A DNA stretch of 64,000 bases from Caulobacter sp. FWC2 (lineage in GTDB: Bacteria > Pseudomonadota > Alphaproteobacteria > Caulobacterales > Caulobacteraceae): the NCBI RefSeq assembly GCF_002742625.1, contig NZ_PEBF01000001.1, forward strand, positions 4,278,001 to 4,342,000, in the 5' to 3' direction. Below the pieces are notes generated by a model. It saw only the letters and a list, made by a program, of their open reading frames with translations. It searched no databases and was not told the DNA's origin. The position numbers and the translations under genes are program-made. The number at the start of each line of letters is the position of its first letter. Within the stretch, counting starts at the first letter, position 1. This document shows, one piece after another, positions 1-7,553 of this stretch.

Positions 1-255
1 GACATTGACCGCCGTCCACACCAGCAAGGCCGCGCTGAAGCCGCCGATGAAGGCCCACGAGCCGCCGACCGCCGCCACCTTGTCGGCCAGCCGGTCCCAG
101 AACGAGCGGTCGTCATTGACCAGGATCGCGTTCAGGCCGGTCGGCGCCTCAGCGCAGATCAGGTCGATGACGCTCCTCTGGACCTCGTTCAGCTGCCCAT
201 AGGGGACAGACAGAAGTTCGCGGGACAGCTGGTCGAGGCGTTCGTCGATATTCAT
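1..255 (-). CDS. DUF1003 family membrane protein (3' end cut by window edge)
   Basis: The gene starts with ATG at 253-255 and runs off the left edge, so only its first 85 residues are visible. A soluble N-terminal stretch is followed by FWDRLADKVA and GGSWAFIGGF leading into a membrane segment that ends WTAVNV. This arrangement of an (R/D)-x-AD motif, then G-S-W-x-F-I, then a hydrophobic helix with a W and N at its end is typical of the DUF1003 inner membrane family, whose function is unknown. No obvious Shine-Dalgarno sequence precedes the start. The missing half should hold a second transmembrane helix. Confidence 0.75.
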   Translation of the reverse strand, partial: MNIDERLDQLSRELLSVPYGQLNEVQRSVIDLICAEAPTGLNAILVNDDRSFWDRLADKVAAVGGSWAFIGGFSAALLVWTAVNV

Positions 256-419
256 GGGCGGACTCTTGGGCGGGTGATGGCCGGATCATCGGCTGGGCCG
301 GCGTGCGACGCCAACTTAAGCGTCATGTCCCGGCGATTGACAGGCCCGCCTTGTTGAGGCGACGCTCAATCAGGTCGGGTGGGGCCGACTTCAAGTCAAC
401 CGATCGATGGAGACGACCG

Positions 420-599
420 ATGGCCCATAAGTTCGTGATCAAGAAGAACAAGGCGGGCGAGTTCGTCGCCTACTTCACCTACAACAGCGAAACCATCTTC
501 TGGACGGAAGGCTATGCGTCCAAGGCCTCGGCCAAGAACGCGATCGAGTCGATCCTGAAGAACGGCCCGGGCGCCGAGATCGACGACCAGACGGACTGA
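420..599 (+). CDS. YegP/DUF1508 family small protein
   Basis: This 59-residue protein is one DUF1508 unit: KFVIKKNKAGEF, then a beta-rich middle with WTEGYASKASAKNAIES. YegP-like proteins carry one or two of these units; their role is not established and they are cytoplasmic. The start at 420 is chosen over an upstream in-frame start because the family begins at this point and a GGAGAC motif sits just before it. A family A palindromic repeat begins directly after the stop codon. Confidence 0.85.
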   Translation: MAHKFVIKKNKAGEFVAYFTYNSETIFWTEGYASKASAKNAIESILKNGPGAEIDDQTD

Positions 600-601
600 T
601 A

Positions 602-722
602 GATGCTCCCCCGCGATGCGGGGGAGATGTCGCGGAGCGACTGAGGGGGCCTTCACCGCGTAGGCCCAGTTCGCCCCCTCCGGCCCTCTGGGCCACCTCC
701 CCCGCAGCGCGGGGGGGGATCT
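602..722 (+). repeat. Family A palindromic intergenic repeat, copy A1
   Basis: A GC-rich element of about 120 bp. It opens with the hairpin CTCCCCCGC-GAT-GCGGGGGAG at 606-626 and closes with a CCTCCCCCGC...GCGGGGG hairpin near 696-718. It is nearly the reverse complement of copy A4 (60458-60577) and matches A2 (25058-25214) in the same orientation. A 14-codon frame from 603 to 644 encodes MLPRDAGEMSRSD plus stop and is conserved in A2 and A4. Confidence 0.85.
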
Positions 723-795
723 TTCAGAGACACCTTGACCCTTCCCGCTCCTGGCCTTCTGATCATTGATAACAATGATACGGGAGGGAGCCGTC

Positions 796-1596
796 ATGCC
801 GGCCAACGGGCGCAAGAGCATCTTCATCACCGGGGCCGCCAGCGGGATCGGCCTGGCCTGCGCCAAGCGCTTCGCCAGCGCCGGCTGGTTCATCGGGCTG
901 TCGGACATCGACAAGACCGGGCTGAAGGCCGCCCTGCTGGCCATCGGACCGGACAACGGCTCCATCCATCCGCTGGACGTCCGCGACCGCGACGGCTGGG
1001 CCAACGCCCTGGGCGAATTCGGGCGGGAGACGGGCGGCAAGGCGGACGTGCTGCTCAACAACGCCGGGGTCGCGCGGTTCGGGGTGCTGGAGGATCTGTC
1101 CGACGCCGACTGCGACATCCAGATCGACGTCAACATCAAGGGCGTGATCAACGGCGCCCGCGCGGGCCTGCCGCTGCTGCAGGCGGCCGGCGGACGGCTG
1201 ATCAATATCGCCTCGTGCGCCGGGCTCTACGGCTCGCCGAAGCTGGCGGTCTATTCGGCCACCAAGTTCGCGGTGCGCGGCCTGTCCGAAGCCCTCGACG
1301 TCGAATACGCCCGCCACGGGGTCAGCGTCGCCTGCGTCATGCCGTGGTTCGTCGAGACGCCGATCCTGAACGCCGGGGCCTCAGGCTCAAACGAGCACAT
1401 GGCCGACGCCCTGCGGGCGGGCGGGATGGAGGTCTATCCCGTGGAGGACGCCGCCCAGGCGGTCTGGGACGCGGCGCACGGCAAGCTGCTGCACTACTTC
1501 GTGGGCAAGCGGGCGAAGCAGATGCGCTTCGCCACCAGCCACATGCCGAATGCGGTCAGGAAGCAGCTCCGCTCCCGGCCCCTACTGTCGTCTTGA
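796..1596 (+). CDS. SDR family NAD(P)-dependent oxidoreductase
   Basis: This is a 266-residue classical short-chain dehydrogenase/reductase. The nucleotide-binding motif TGAASGIG lies at residues 12-19, NNAG at 88-91, and the catalytic Ser140, Tyr153 and Lys157 fall in a YSATK context. It should reduce or oxidise a carbonyl or alcohol using NAD(P); the substrate cannot be read from sequence. The start at 796 is preferred over an in-frame ATG at 766 because GGGAGGGAG lies six bases upstream of it and the family starts close to the first beta strand. The last 41 bases overlap the end of the convergent SleB-type gene. Confidence 0.88.
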   Translation: MPANGRKSIFITGAASGIGLACAKRFASAGWFIGLSDIDKTGLKAALLAIGPDNGSIHPLDVRDRDGWANALGEFGRETGGKADVLLNNAGVARFGVLEDLSDADCDIQIDVNIKGVINGARAGLPLLQAAGGRLINIASCAGLYGSPKLAVYSATKFAVRGLSEALDVEYARHGVSVACVMPWFVETPILNAGASGSNEHMADALRAGGMEVYPVEDAAQAVWDAAHGKLLHYFVGKRAKQMRFATSHMPNAVRKQLRSRPLLSS

Positions 1597-2737
1597 GGCC
1601 TTCCAGCGGCGCGCGGTCGGACGAGACCGGGATCGCCTTGGTCGACGCCGGAGCCTTGGCCGACGTCGCCGAGGCCGGCGTCGTCTTGGCGGCCGTGGCG
1701 ATCGGGGCCGAAGCCGGCTCGGTCACCGCCGCGCCGATCGGGCCGCCCATGCCCGGAGCGTTCGTCGAGGCGGGCTCGACGCGACCCAGGGCGCTAGCGG
1801 CGTAGACTACCGGCGGACGACCGTCAGCCGTCAGGCTGGCGATCTCGGACGGCGCGATGTCGTCGGCGCTCGGCAGGCGCGAGGGCGCGTAGTTGGAGAC
1901 GCCGCCGCGACCGAAGCGATAGAAGATGTGCATGCCGACCTGGGCGACGCGCAACAGGCGCGGACCCCAGCCGGGCGAGACATTGGTCGTGTGGAAGTGC
2001 GTGGCCGAGCCGACCTCGCTGGGCATGGCGCCCGCCAGGGTGCGCGAGGCGATCTTGCGGGCCCGGGCCCAGGCGCCGACGTCGCGGGCGCGGCGCATCG
2101 AGCCGTCGCAGGCGAAGCTGAACTGGCAGCCGGTGCGGTTGACCGCGCCCTGGAAGACCACGCCGCAGATCGACTTCGGGAAGGCCGGATGGCGCACGCG
2201 GTTCATCACCACCTGGGCCACGGCCGCCTGGCCGCTGGGGGTCTCGCCCCGGGCTTCGTAGTAGACGGCGTCGGCCAGGCATTCGAGCTCGCGCGAGCTC
2301 TCCAGGGCGTTGCCCAGCTGGAACGGGGTGCTGCCGCCGACATTGAAGGCGGAGCCGAAGCTGGCGCGCAGCATCAGCGGACCGGTGCGGCCGCTCTGGC
2401 CGGGCATCAGGCCCGAGCCGGCGCCTTCGAGGCGGGCGGCCAGTTGCTGGGTCTGACGGTCGCTGCGTTCGACGGCGGCGAAGAGATAGGGATCATGACG
2501 CTTGGCCACGGCGAGGGCGCCGGGGTCCATACGCGTAGAAGCGCTGAGCATCGCCGCGTCGGAGAAGTTCCCCGAAGCGCCTTCCGCCAATCGGGCGACG
2601 CGGGCATGGGTTGAGGCCGATTGAGCCAGACCACCCAGAAGGTAAACACCGCCCAGAGCCAGACCCGTGATGGATCCGACCAATACGGCGCCGACCAGCC
2701 CGCGCGCATCCGCGCGCGTCTGCGACTTGATATACAA
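1556..2737 (-). CDS. SleB/CwlJ-type cell wall hydrolase, membrane anchored
   Basis: This 393-residue protein has an N-terminal membrane anchor (about residues 14-37), a linker, and a Hydrolase_2 (SleB) domain from about residue 150 to 255. The motif LADAVYYEARGE places the likely catalytic glutamate at residue 161; the domain also contains VVMNRVRHPAFP and the GCQFSF and HFHT blocks of the family. These enzymes cleave peptidoglycan glycan strands. The C-terminal tail of about 100 residues is rich in Ala, Pro and Thr and looks disordered. The start is a TTG at 2735-2737 with AGGA about nine bases upstream. The 3' end overlaps the convergent SDR gene by 41 bp. Confidence 0.85.
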   Translation of the reverse strand: MYIKSQTRADARGLVGAVLVGSITGLALGGVYLLGGLAQSASTHARVARLAEGASGNFSDAAMLSASTRMDPGALAVAKRHDPYLFAAVERSDRQTQQLAARLEGAGSGLMPGQSGRTGPLMLRASFGSAFNVGGSTPFQLGNALESSRELECLADAVYYEARGETPSGQAAVAQVVMNRVRHPAFPKSICGVVFQGAVNRTGCQFSFACDGSMRRARDVGAWARARKIASRTLAGAMPSEVGSATHFHTTNVSPGWGPRLLRVAQVGMHIFYRFGRGGVSNYAPSRLPSADDIAPSEIASLTADGRPPVVYAASALGRVEPASTNAPGMGGPIGAAVTEPASAPIATAAKTTPASATSAKAPASTKAIPVSSDRAPLEGLKTTVGAGSGAAS

Positions 2738-3196
2738 AACTCGTGTCCTGCGCGGCGAGGGCGCTCGGGCCCCCCGACAAAAACCGCCCCGAAACCCCCG
2801 GTAAATCCACTGCGGGGAACGCTTCGAAGCGGAGACCCGGCCGTATCACGATGTGGCCAAGGTCCTGCTTGTAGCGGCTTATGACGTATCCGTGACCGAC
2901 TCGCAAGCACTTGCTGCGCTGCAACATGCCCGCTGCGCCCAGAAGTCGCACAGTTGAAAGGTTAACGCGTTGAATCATCGCGAAAAGCTGGACGATCAAG
3001 AGCGTCGTTTTTTTGGGGACCGAAACGCCGCGCCGCACCTGTGTTCGCCGATTTCTGAACCGTCTTCGGCGGCGCCGCATCGTTACTCGACGACGACATA
3101 AACCTTAATATTCGGGGCGAACGAAGACTCTGAACACGGAGCTTCGAAGGTGCGTGGCGGCGTTGAAGACGGGGGCTTCTCGCCGCCTCACCCAAC
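2738..3196. other. Intergenic stretch, no convincing gene
   Basis: This region lies upstream of the SleB-type gene and contains its promoter. Open frames across it overlap the SleB gene or have arginine-rich, low-complexity translations, so I do not call a gene. A run of seven T bases near 3008 and AT-richer stretches near 2955-2990 and 3095-3115 stand out from the surrounding GC, but I cannot define a promoter with confidence. Confidence 0.5.
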
Positions 3197-3312
3197 CCGT
3201 CATCCCGCGCCTTGTGCGCGGGACCCATGGCTCAGCTTTCATGTGGGAACTTAGCTGAGCACTTCACTTGCGGCGGACAGATGGGTCCCGCGCACAAGGC
3301 GCGGGATGACGG
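3197..3312. repeat. Family B inverted repeat, copy B1 (perfect 32-nt arms)
   Basis: The left arm 3197-3228 and right arm 3281-3312 are exact reverse complements over 32 nt, around a 52-bp centre. Each arm contains a smaller hairpin, CCCGCGC-CTTGT-GCGCGGG. The design matches copy B2 at 23819-23912, whose arms share the TCATCCC...GGGACCCA core. The element could form a cruciform or long RNA stem at the 3' side of the HAAS-domain gene. Confidence 0.9.
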
Positions 3313-3355
3313 TTGAGAGAGCGTGGGGATAGCAGCCAAGTGCGCGAACCGCCCC

Positions 3356-4324
3356 CTACTTCCCCCTGACCAGGCGCCGCCCGTCGACGAACAGCTTGAT
3401 CAGATAGACGCCCGCCGCGACGACCATCATGACCTTGAACGTCAGATCGACGGTCCGCTGCAGATGGGCCAGATTTTCGCCCGGCGCATCGGGCAGCATC
3501 AGGGTGATCAGCGGCTGGGCCGGCCACAGGATGGCCACCAGGGCCAGGCCGCCCAGCGAACAGATCAGCTCCAGGCTGGCGCGCGGCCGCACCCAGCCCG
3601 GCTTGACCACCAAGATCAGGGACGAGAGGGCCTGCACCACCGATAAGGCCAGGATCGGCCAGTACAGCGTCGTCAGCACCGGGCTCAGCGCGATGCCGAC
3701 GTCGCCGCCGTCATGGACGAGGGCGCCCATCGGGAACGGCAGCAGCCGGGTCCACCAGGCGATGAACAGCAGTGTGACGATCAGCTCGAACAGCCCTTCG
3801 AAGCGGCTCTTCACGAACAGCCCCTTGCCTTGCGGGATGTGCGGCAGGTCGCTGGCCTTCCACTGGCTGAAGTCGCCCAGCTTGATCCAGCCGCGCTCGA
3901 CCGCCGCGCCGACCAGGGTGGCGCAGCCGATCAGGGTCAGCGCCGAGGCGATGAAGTCGTTGATCACGCCGCTGATCGTGTGCGGCCCGCCGTGGCCGGT
4001 GACCAGCAGGATCCCCGCCGGGACGATCGCGGCGATCGCGGCGATGGCCAGCAGCACCTTCACGCCGAATTCCCAGAACGGATACAGCTCCGGCCCGATC
4101 AGGGCGGTGCGCGGGCCATAGCGGCCGGCCACGGCGATCGGGTGGCCGATGTCGCGCAGCAGCGCCTCGATCTCGCGCTTGTCGAGCGGACGGCGAAGAA
4201 CCGCCTCCTGCTCCTCGACGCGGTTCATGATCAGGTCGCGCAGCTCGGCGATGATGTCCTGGCGCTGGTCCTTGGGTAGCAGAGCGGCCACGGCCGCCAG
4301 ATAACGATCGATCAGATCGCTCAT
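3356..4324 (-). CDS. HAAS-domain polytopic membrane protein paired with PadR
   Basis: The 322-residue protein opens with a helical soluble domain (MSDLIDRYLAAVAALLPKDQ, then IIAELRDLI and LRDIGHP) typical of HAAS/DUF1700-like domains encoded next to PadR regulators. About six hydrophobic helices follow to the C-terminus. In such pairs the membrane protein is thought to be the target or signalling partner of PadR, but its activity is unknown. The start at 4324 is supported by AAGGGGA upstream; the reading frame remains open further upstream into the PadR gene. Only 32 bp separate it from the PadR gene, so one operon is likely. Confidence 0.75.
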   Translation of the reverse strand: MSDLIDRYLAAVAALLPKDQRQDIIAELRDLIMNRVEEQEAVLRRPLDKREIEALLRDIGHPIAVAGRYGPRTALIGPELYPFWEFGVKVLLAIAAIAAIVPAGILLVTGHGGPHTISGVINDFIASALTLIGCATLVGAAVERGWIKLGDFSQWKASDLPHIPQGKGLFVKSRFEGLFELIVTLLFIAWWTRLLPFPMGALVHDGGDVGIALSPVLTTLYWPILALSVVQALSSLILVVKPGWVRPRASLELICSLGGLALVAILWPAQPLITLMLPDAPGENLAHLQRTVDLTFKVMMVVAAGVYLIKLFVDGRRLVRGK

Positions 4325-4356
4325 GGTCTTGTCCCCTTGAGAGTGAGAAGCCGGCT

Positions 4357-4686
4357 TCACAGCAGCGGCTCGAGGGCGGCGTTGATCGCGCGCCATTCGT
4401 CGGCGAGGCGGGCCAGCACGCGCCTTCCCTCATCCGACAGTCGGTAGAAACGCTTCTTGCGCTTGTCTTCCTCGCGCCATTCGCTGGCCAGCAGCCCCTG
4501 GGTCTCCAGCCGACGCAGCATCGGATAGAGCGCGCCTTCGTCGATCTCCACGCCCACGCCCGAAAGCGCCTGGCGAAGGCTGTAGCCGTAACGCTCCTCC
4601 CGCAGCTGGGCGAGGACGGCCAGGATCAGGCTCCCCCGCCTCAGCTCCTGGCGGAGCGATTCAAAGATGTCGGTATCGGTGGGCAT
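4357..4686 (-). CDS. PadR family transcriptional regulator
   Basis: This 109-residue protein matches the PadR winged-helix family. LRRGSLILAVLAQL is followed by RYGYSLRQAL, then DEGALYPMLRRLETQGLL, the wing-helix region with the conserved ALYPxLxRLE, and a C-terminal dimerisation helix. PadR proteins are repressors that release DNA on binding small molecules or on stress. It precedes and probably co-transcribes with the HAAS-domain membrane protein. The start chosen is ATG at 4684-4686; another in-frame start at 4716 would place the coding region inside the operator-like cluster. Regulation is probably autogenous through the inverted repeats at 4718-4738. Confidence 0.88.
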   Translation of the reverse strand: MPTDTDIFESLRQELRRGSLILAVLAQLREERYGYSLRQALSGVGVEIDEGALYPMLRRLETQGLLASEWREEDKRKKRFYRLSDEGRRVLARLADEWRAINAALEPLL

Positions 4687-4717
4687 TGAGTGTGCGTCGC
4701 ATAGTGTGTGGCACATG

Positions 4718-4738
4718 GTGTGCGATACACACTGTGTG
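4718..4738. promoter_or_regulatory. Putative PadR operator (overlapping GTGTG/CACAC inverted repeats)
   Basis: GTGTG-CGATA-CACAC at 4718-4732 overlaps CACAC-T-GTGTG at 4728-4738, immediately upstream of the PadR start. Further GTGTG copies lie at 4705-4710. The palindromic arrangement next to a PadR gene suggests an autoregulatory binding site; this is inference from position and symmetry. Confidence 0.5.
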
Positions 4739-4820
4739 ACATACAGTATAAGCGGGAGTCAACCTCACGGAACGCCGGTCACGCTCGCGCTTTCTCTCCG
4801 GCGAACGAGACGGAGGTTCC

Positions 4821-5198
4821 ATGCTGGGAGATCGCGACGCGCAGGCGACCGTGGCGGTGAAGGACCTGAAGGTCGCGCGGCCGTTCTACGAGGAGATCCT
4901 GGGCCTGACGCCCCTGCCCAGCGACACGCCCTCGGTGCAGGGCTTCAAGGCGGGCGCCTCGGTGGTGCTGGTCTACGAGTCCGACTTCGCCGGAAGCAAC
5001 AAGGCCACGGTCCTGACCTGGTCGCTGGGCGAGGCGTTCGAGGACGCAGTCCAGGCGCTGAAGGCCAAGGGTATTGTGTTCGAAAGGTACGACCTGCCGG
5101 GCATGAGCCGCGACGGCGACGTCCATGTGTCCGGCGGGATGCGGGTGGTCTGGTTCAAGGATCCGGACGGCAACATCCTTAGCCTCGGCAACTACTGA
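4821..5198 (+). CDS. VOC superfamily (glyoxalase/bleomycin resistance-like) protein
   Basis: This 125-residue protein has the two beta-alpha-beta-beta-beta halves of a vicinal oxygen chelate fold: DLKVARPFYEEILGL in the first half, and GIVFERYD followed by the C-terminal VVWFKDPDGNILSLGNY. Members are metal-dependent lyases, dioxygenases or drug-binding proteins, and the sequence does not say which. GGAGG lies just before the ATG. It is divergent from the PadR gene, and the shared upstream region holds the operator-like repeats, so PadR may also affect it. The frameshifted DUF1810 gene starts eight bases downstream. Confidence 0.82.
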   Translation: MLGDRDAQATVAVKDLKVARPFYEEILGLTPLPSDTPSVQGFKAGASVVLVYESDFAGSNKATVLTWSLGEAFEDAVQALKAKGIVFERYDLPGMSRDGDVHVSGGMRVVWFKDPDGNILSLGNY

Positions 5199-5206
5199 GC
5201 TCCGCT

Positions 5207-5628
5207 ATGACGGACCTCGGCCGCTTCGTCGAAGCCCAGACCGCCGTCTATGACACCGCCCTGGCCGAGTTGAAGCGCGGCCGGAAGGCCAGCCACTGGA
5301 TGTGGTTCGTGTTCCCGCAGATCGCCGGCCTGGGCCACAGCCCGACCGCCAGCTTCTACGCCATCGCCGATCTCGACGAGGCCCGCGCCTATCTGGCTCA
5401 CCCCGTGCTGGGGCGCGCCTGATCGAGGCGGTCGAGGCCATCCTGGCCCTGCCCGGCCGCGACGCCCACGCCGTGTTCGGATCGCCCGACGACCTGAAGC
5501 TGTGCTCGTCCCTGACCTTGTTCCACGCCGCCGCCCCGCACGAGCCGAGCTTCCAGCAGGCGCTCGACAAGTACTTCCCCGGCGCGCCCGACCCGCTGAC
5601 GTTGGAACGACTGCAAAAACATCTCTGA
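5207..5628 (+). pseudogene. DUF1810 family protein, broken by a single-base frameshift
   Basis: The first frame (5207-5422) encodes the N-terminal half of a DUF1810 protein, with RFVEAQ and KASHWMWFVFPQIAGLGHS, and ends YLAHPVLGRA-stop. The family continues immediately in another frame (LIEAVEAILAL, then FGSPDDLKLCSSLTLF, to 5628). Restoring one G in the G run at 5410-5413 would join the two as ...HPVLGARLIEAVEA... into one protein of about 140 residues, the normal family length. It is therefore either a recent inactivating deletion or a sequencing error. The function of the family is unknown. Confidence 0.88.
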
Positions 5629-5774
5629 GTTGACACTCGAAGAAATTCGCGTCAGCTTCGAAACCGTACCGGGGGCGTAAATTCTGATGTGTCGACGGAC
5701 GCACGACGTCCGCGCGCGCGCCTCTTCCCGCATGCCTCTTTGTCTTGTCGCGTAGGCCTTCAACCGGGGCGCAC

Positions 5775-6098
5775 ATGTCGCTGAAGCCGATCGCCGACTA
5801 TGCCGAATACGGCCTGCTGATCTGGCTGGCCGTGATCGCGGGGGTGTTGCTGCTGAAGGGCTTCTCCGGGGGCGACATCCGGGGGCTGATCGTCAATCGC
5901 AAGACCGGCGGCGTCTCGCCCGCGCGCGTGCAGGCCCTGGGCGTCGTGGTCGCCTTCGCCGGCTGGTACGCGACCCTGGGACTGCAGGCGATCTCGGCCC
6001 ACGCCGACAAGCTGCCCGAACTTCCGACCGAGGCGCTCTCGATCCTGGCCGCCAGCCTCGGCGTGCACATCGGCGGCAAGTTCTACGAACGCACCTGA
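5775..6098 (+). CDS. Small membrane protein with S-x2-R-x-Q module, first of a pair
   Basis: The product is 107 residues with hydrophobic segments near residues 12-28, 53-72 and 86-100. Its second half has S48-x2-R51-x-Q53 at the start of a membrane helix, then a Pro-containing linker and LGVHIGGKF at residues 95-103. The next gene has the same arrangement (S85-x2-R88-x-Q90 and GISGGSFIISK), so the two appear to be related partners. I do not recognise a named family. The start is placed at 5775, where the hydrophobic protein begins; an earlier in-frame start at 5745 lacks better support. It heads a four-gene same-strand cluster to 8498. Confidence 0.65.
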   Translation: MSLKPIADYAEYGLLIWLAVIAGVLLLKGFSGGDIRGLIVNRKTGGVSPARVQALGVVVAFAGWYATLGLQAISAHADKLPELPTEALSILAASLGVHIGGKFYERT

Positions 6099-6110
6099 GG
6101 GGGAAGCATC

Positions 6111-6581
6111 ATGATCAACACGCCCTGGGGCCTCTTGGCCTACATCGTCGGCATCGGCGTCGTCGCCATCATCCTGGGCTTCGCGGCCGTGGTCGCCTGG
6201 CGGCTGGCCACCAAGCGCGGCGAGCTGGACGGACTGATCGCCGAGATCCCGTCGGAGACGGCGCTGAAGGCGGCCCTGGTCGCGGCCGTCACCGCCGCCG
6301 GCGGCCAGGCGCCGACCGCCGACGCCGTGGCCGCCGCCGTCCGCCGCGTGCCGGTCAAGGCCAGCCTGTCGCGCTTCCAGTTCCTGATCTTCACCTTCGT
6401 GGTAGCCGGGCTGTTCCTGCTGCTGTCGATCGAGGCCGGGGCCTTCGTCGAGGTGCCGCCGACCGTGCTGGGCCTGATCGGCATCAGCGGCGGCAGCTTC
6501 ATCATCTCCAAGGGCATCTCCAGCAACAGCAGCGGCGGCACGGGCGGCCAGGCCAACCCCGGCGACACGACCCAGACCTGA
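6111..6581 (+). CDS. Membrane protein with S-x2-R-x-Q / GISGG module, second of a pair
   Basis: This 156-residue protein starts 12 bp after the previous gene. An N-terminal membrane helix (about 8-31) is followed by a charged helical region (residues 35-84). Then come S85-x2-R88-x-Q90, a second membrane helix, the linker VEVPPTVL, and GISGGSFIISKG at 124-135. The tail of about 20 residues is rich in Ser, Gly, Asn and Thr. Short phage and bacterial membrane proteins with a similar R-x-Q...GIS-G-(S/T)-(Y/F)...K pattern exist, but their role is not established. A GGAGGAGA site just after its stop leads into the secreted nuclease gene. Confidence 0.65.
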   Translation: MINTPWGLLAYIVGIGVVAIILGFAAVVAWRLATKRGELDGLIAEIPSETALKAALVAAVTAAGGQAPTADAVAAAVRRVPVKASLSRFQFLIFTFVVAGLFLLLSIEAGAFVEVPPTVLGLIGISGGSFIISKGISSNSSGGTGGQANPGDTTQT

Positions 6582-6604
6582 TCCCTCGAAGGGAGGAGAC
6601 CGAC

Positions 6605-7507
6605 ATGATCCGCTCGCTCTTGGGCGCCGCGATCCTGGCGCTGGCGCCCGCCCTCGCCCTGACCCTCACCCTGGCCCCAAGCGCCGCGCGGGCCCAGGCC
6701 ACGCCGCCGGGTACGCCGCAGAAGGGCGCCCGGGCCGATCCGGCCCCTGCGGCCTGCCTGGCCCGCTTCGCCCAGGTCGGCCTGCCCCGGCATCGCGGCG
6801 ACGACGAACTGGCCAAGCAGATCCTGATCTGCCGCGACGGCTACGCCGTGTCGTTCAACAAGGAGACGCGCAATCCCGACTGGGTGATCGAGCGGCTGTC
6901 GCCCGCCGCCCTGACCGGAACCGCCAAGCGCGCCGACAACTTCCGCGCCGATCCAGACGCCAAGGGCTTCAGCCCGACGCCGCAGGACTATACCGACCCG
7001 GCCAATCCCCGCGACCGCGGCCACCAGGCCCCGGCGGCCGACTTCAAGTCCAGCCAGCCCCTGACCGACGACAGCTTCTATATGAGCAACATGTCGCCGC
7101 AGGTGGGAGCCGGCTTCAACCGCGCCCAGTGGCGGTTCCTGGAGGAGGACGTGCGCGCGGCCGTGCTGTGCGGCGGCCACCAGGACGTGATCGTGATCAC
7201 CGGCCCGATCTACGGCTCCAGCGCGCTGTGGATCGGCAAGGGCCCGTACAAGATCCTGTCGCCGGCCGCCTATTTCAAGGTGCTGTACGACACGCAGCGC
7301 GGCCGGGCGATCGGCTTCCGCCTCGACAACAAGGCCTACAAGAAGACGCCGTCCGACAAGTTCATCGTCCCGATCAGCCAGCTCGAGGTCGAGACTGGCC
7401 TGGACTTCCTGACCGCCCTCCCCCGCCGCGACCAGAACATCCTGGAAAGCAGCAAGGGCAGCTTCTGGGGCCATGGGCAGGGCTGCGCGAACGCGGTGAA
7501 GGACTGA
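6605..7507 (+). CDS. Secreted DNA/RNA non-specific endonuclease (NUC1 / beta-beta-alpha-metal)
   Basis: The 300-residue product has a Sec signal peptide of about 30 residues ending SAARA-QA. The catalytic motif DRGH falls at residues 137-140, with His140 as general base, followed by SNMSPQ (161-166), N172 and W-x3-E near 176-180, the usual Mg-binding and active-site elements of Serratia-type nucleases. It should degrade DNA and RNA outside the cytoplasm. GGGAGGAGACCGAC precedes the ATG. It lies between the membrane pair and the unrecognised 314-residue gene on the same strand. No dedicated inhibitor is evident. It could serve nutrition, competition or release of nucleic acids; the sequence does not decide. 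Confidence 0.88.
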   Translation: MIRSLLGAAILALAPALALTLTLAPSAARAQATPPGTPQKGARADPAPAACLARFAQVGLPRHRGDDELAKQILICRDGYAVSFNKETRNPDWVIERLSPAALTGTAKRADNFRADPDAKGFSPTPQDYTDPANPRDRGHQAPAADFKSSQPLTDDSFYMSNMSPQVGAGFNRAQWRFLEEDVRAAVLCGGHQDVIVITGPIYGSSALWIGKGPYKILSPAAYFKVLYDTQRGRAIGFRLDNKAYKKTPSDKFIVPISQLEVETGLDFLTALPRRDQNILESSKGSFWGHGQGCANAVKD

Positions 7508-7553
7508 CCCTTCCTGAACGGACAGAAACGCGCCGACGGCGCGGGAGACGACC

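Noticed and set aside
2493..3080. Minus-strand frame upstream of and overlapping the SleB gene
   Set aside because: It overlaps the SleB coding start for more than 200 bp and begins with an arginine run; no domain is visible.
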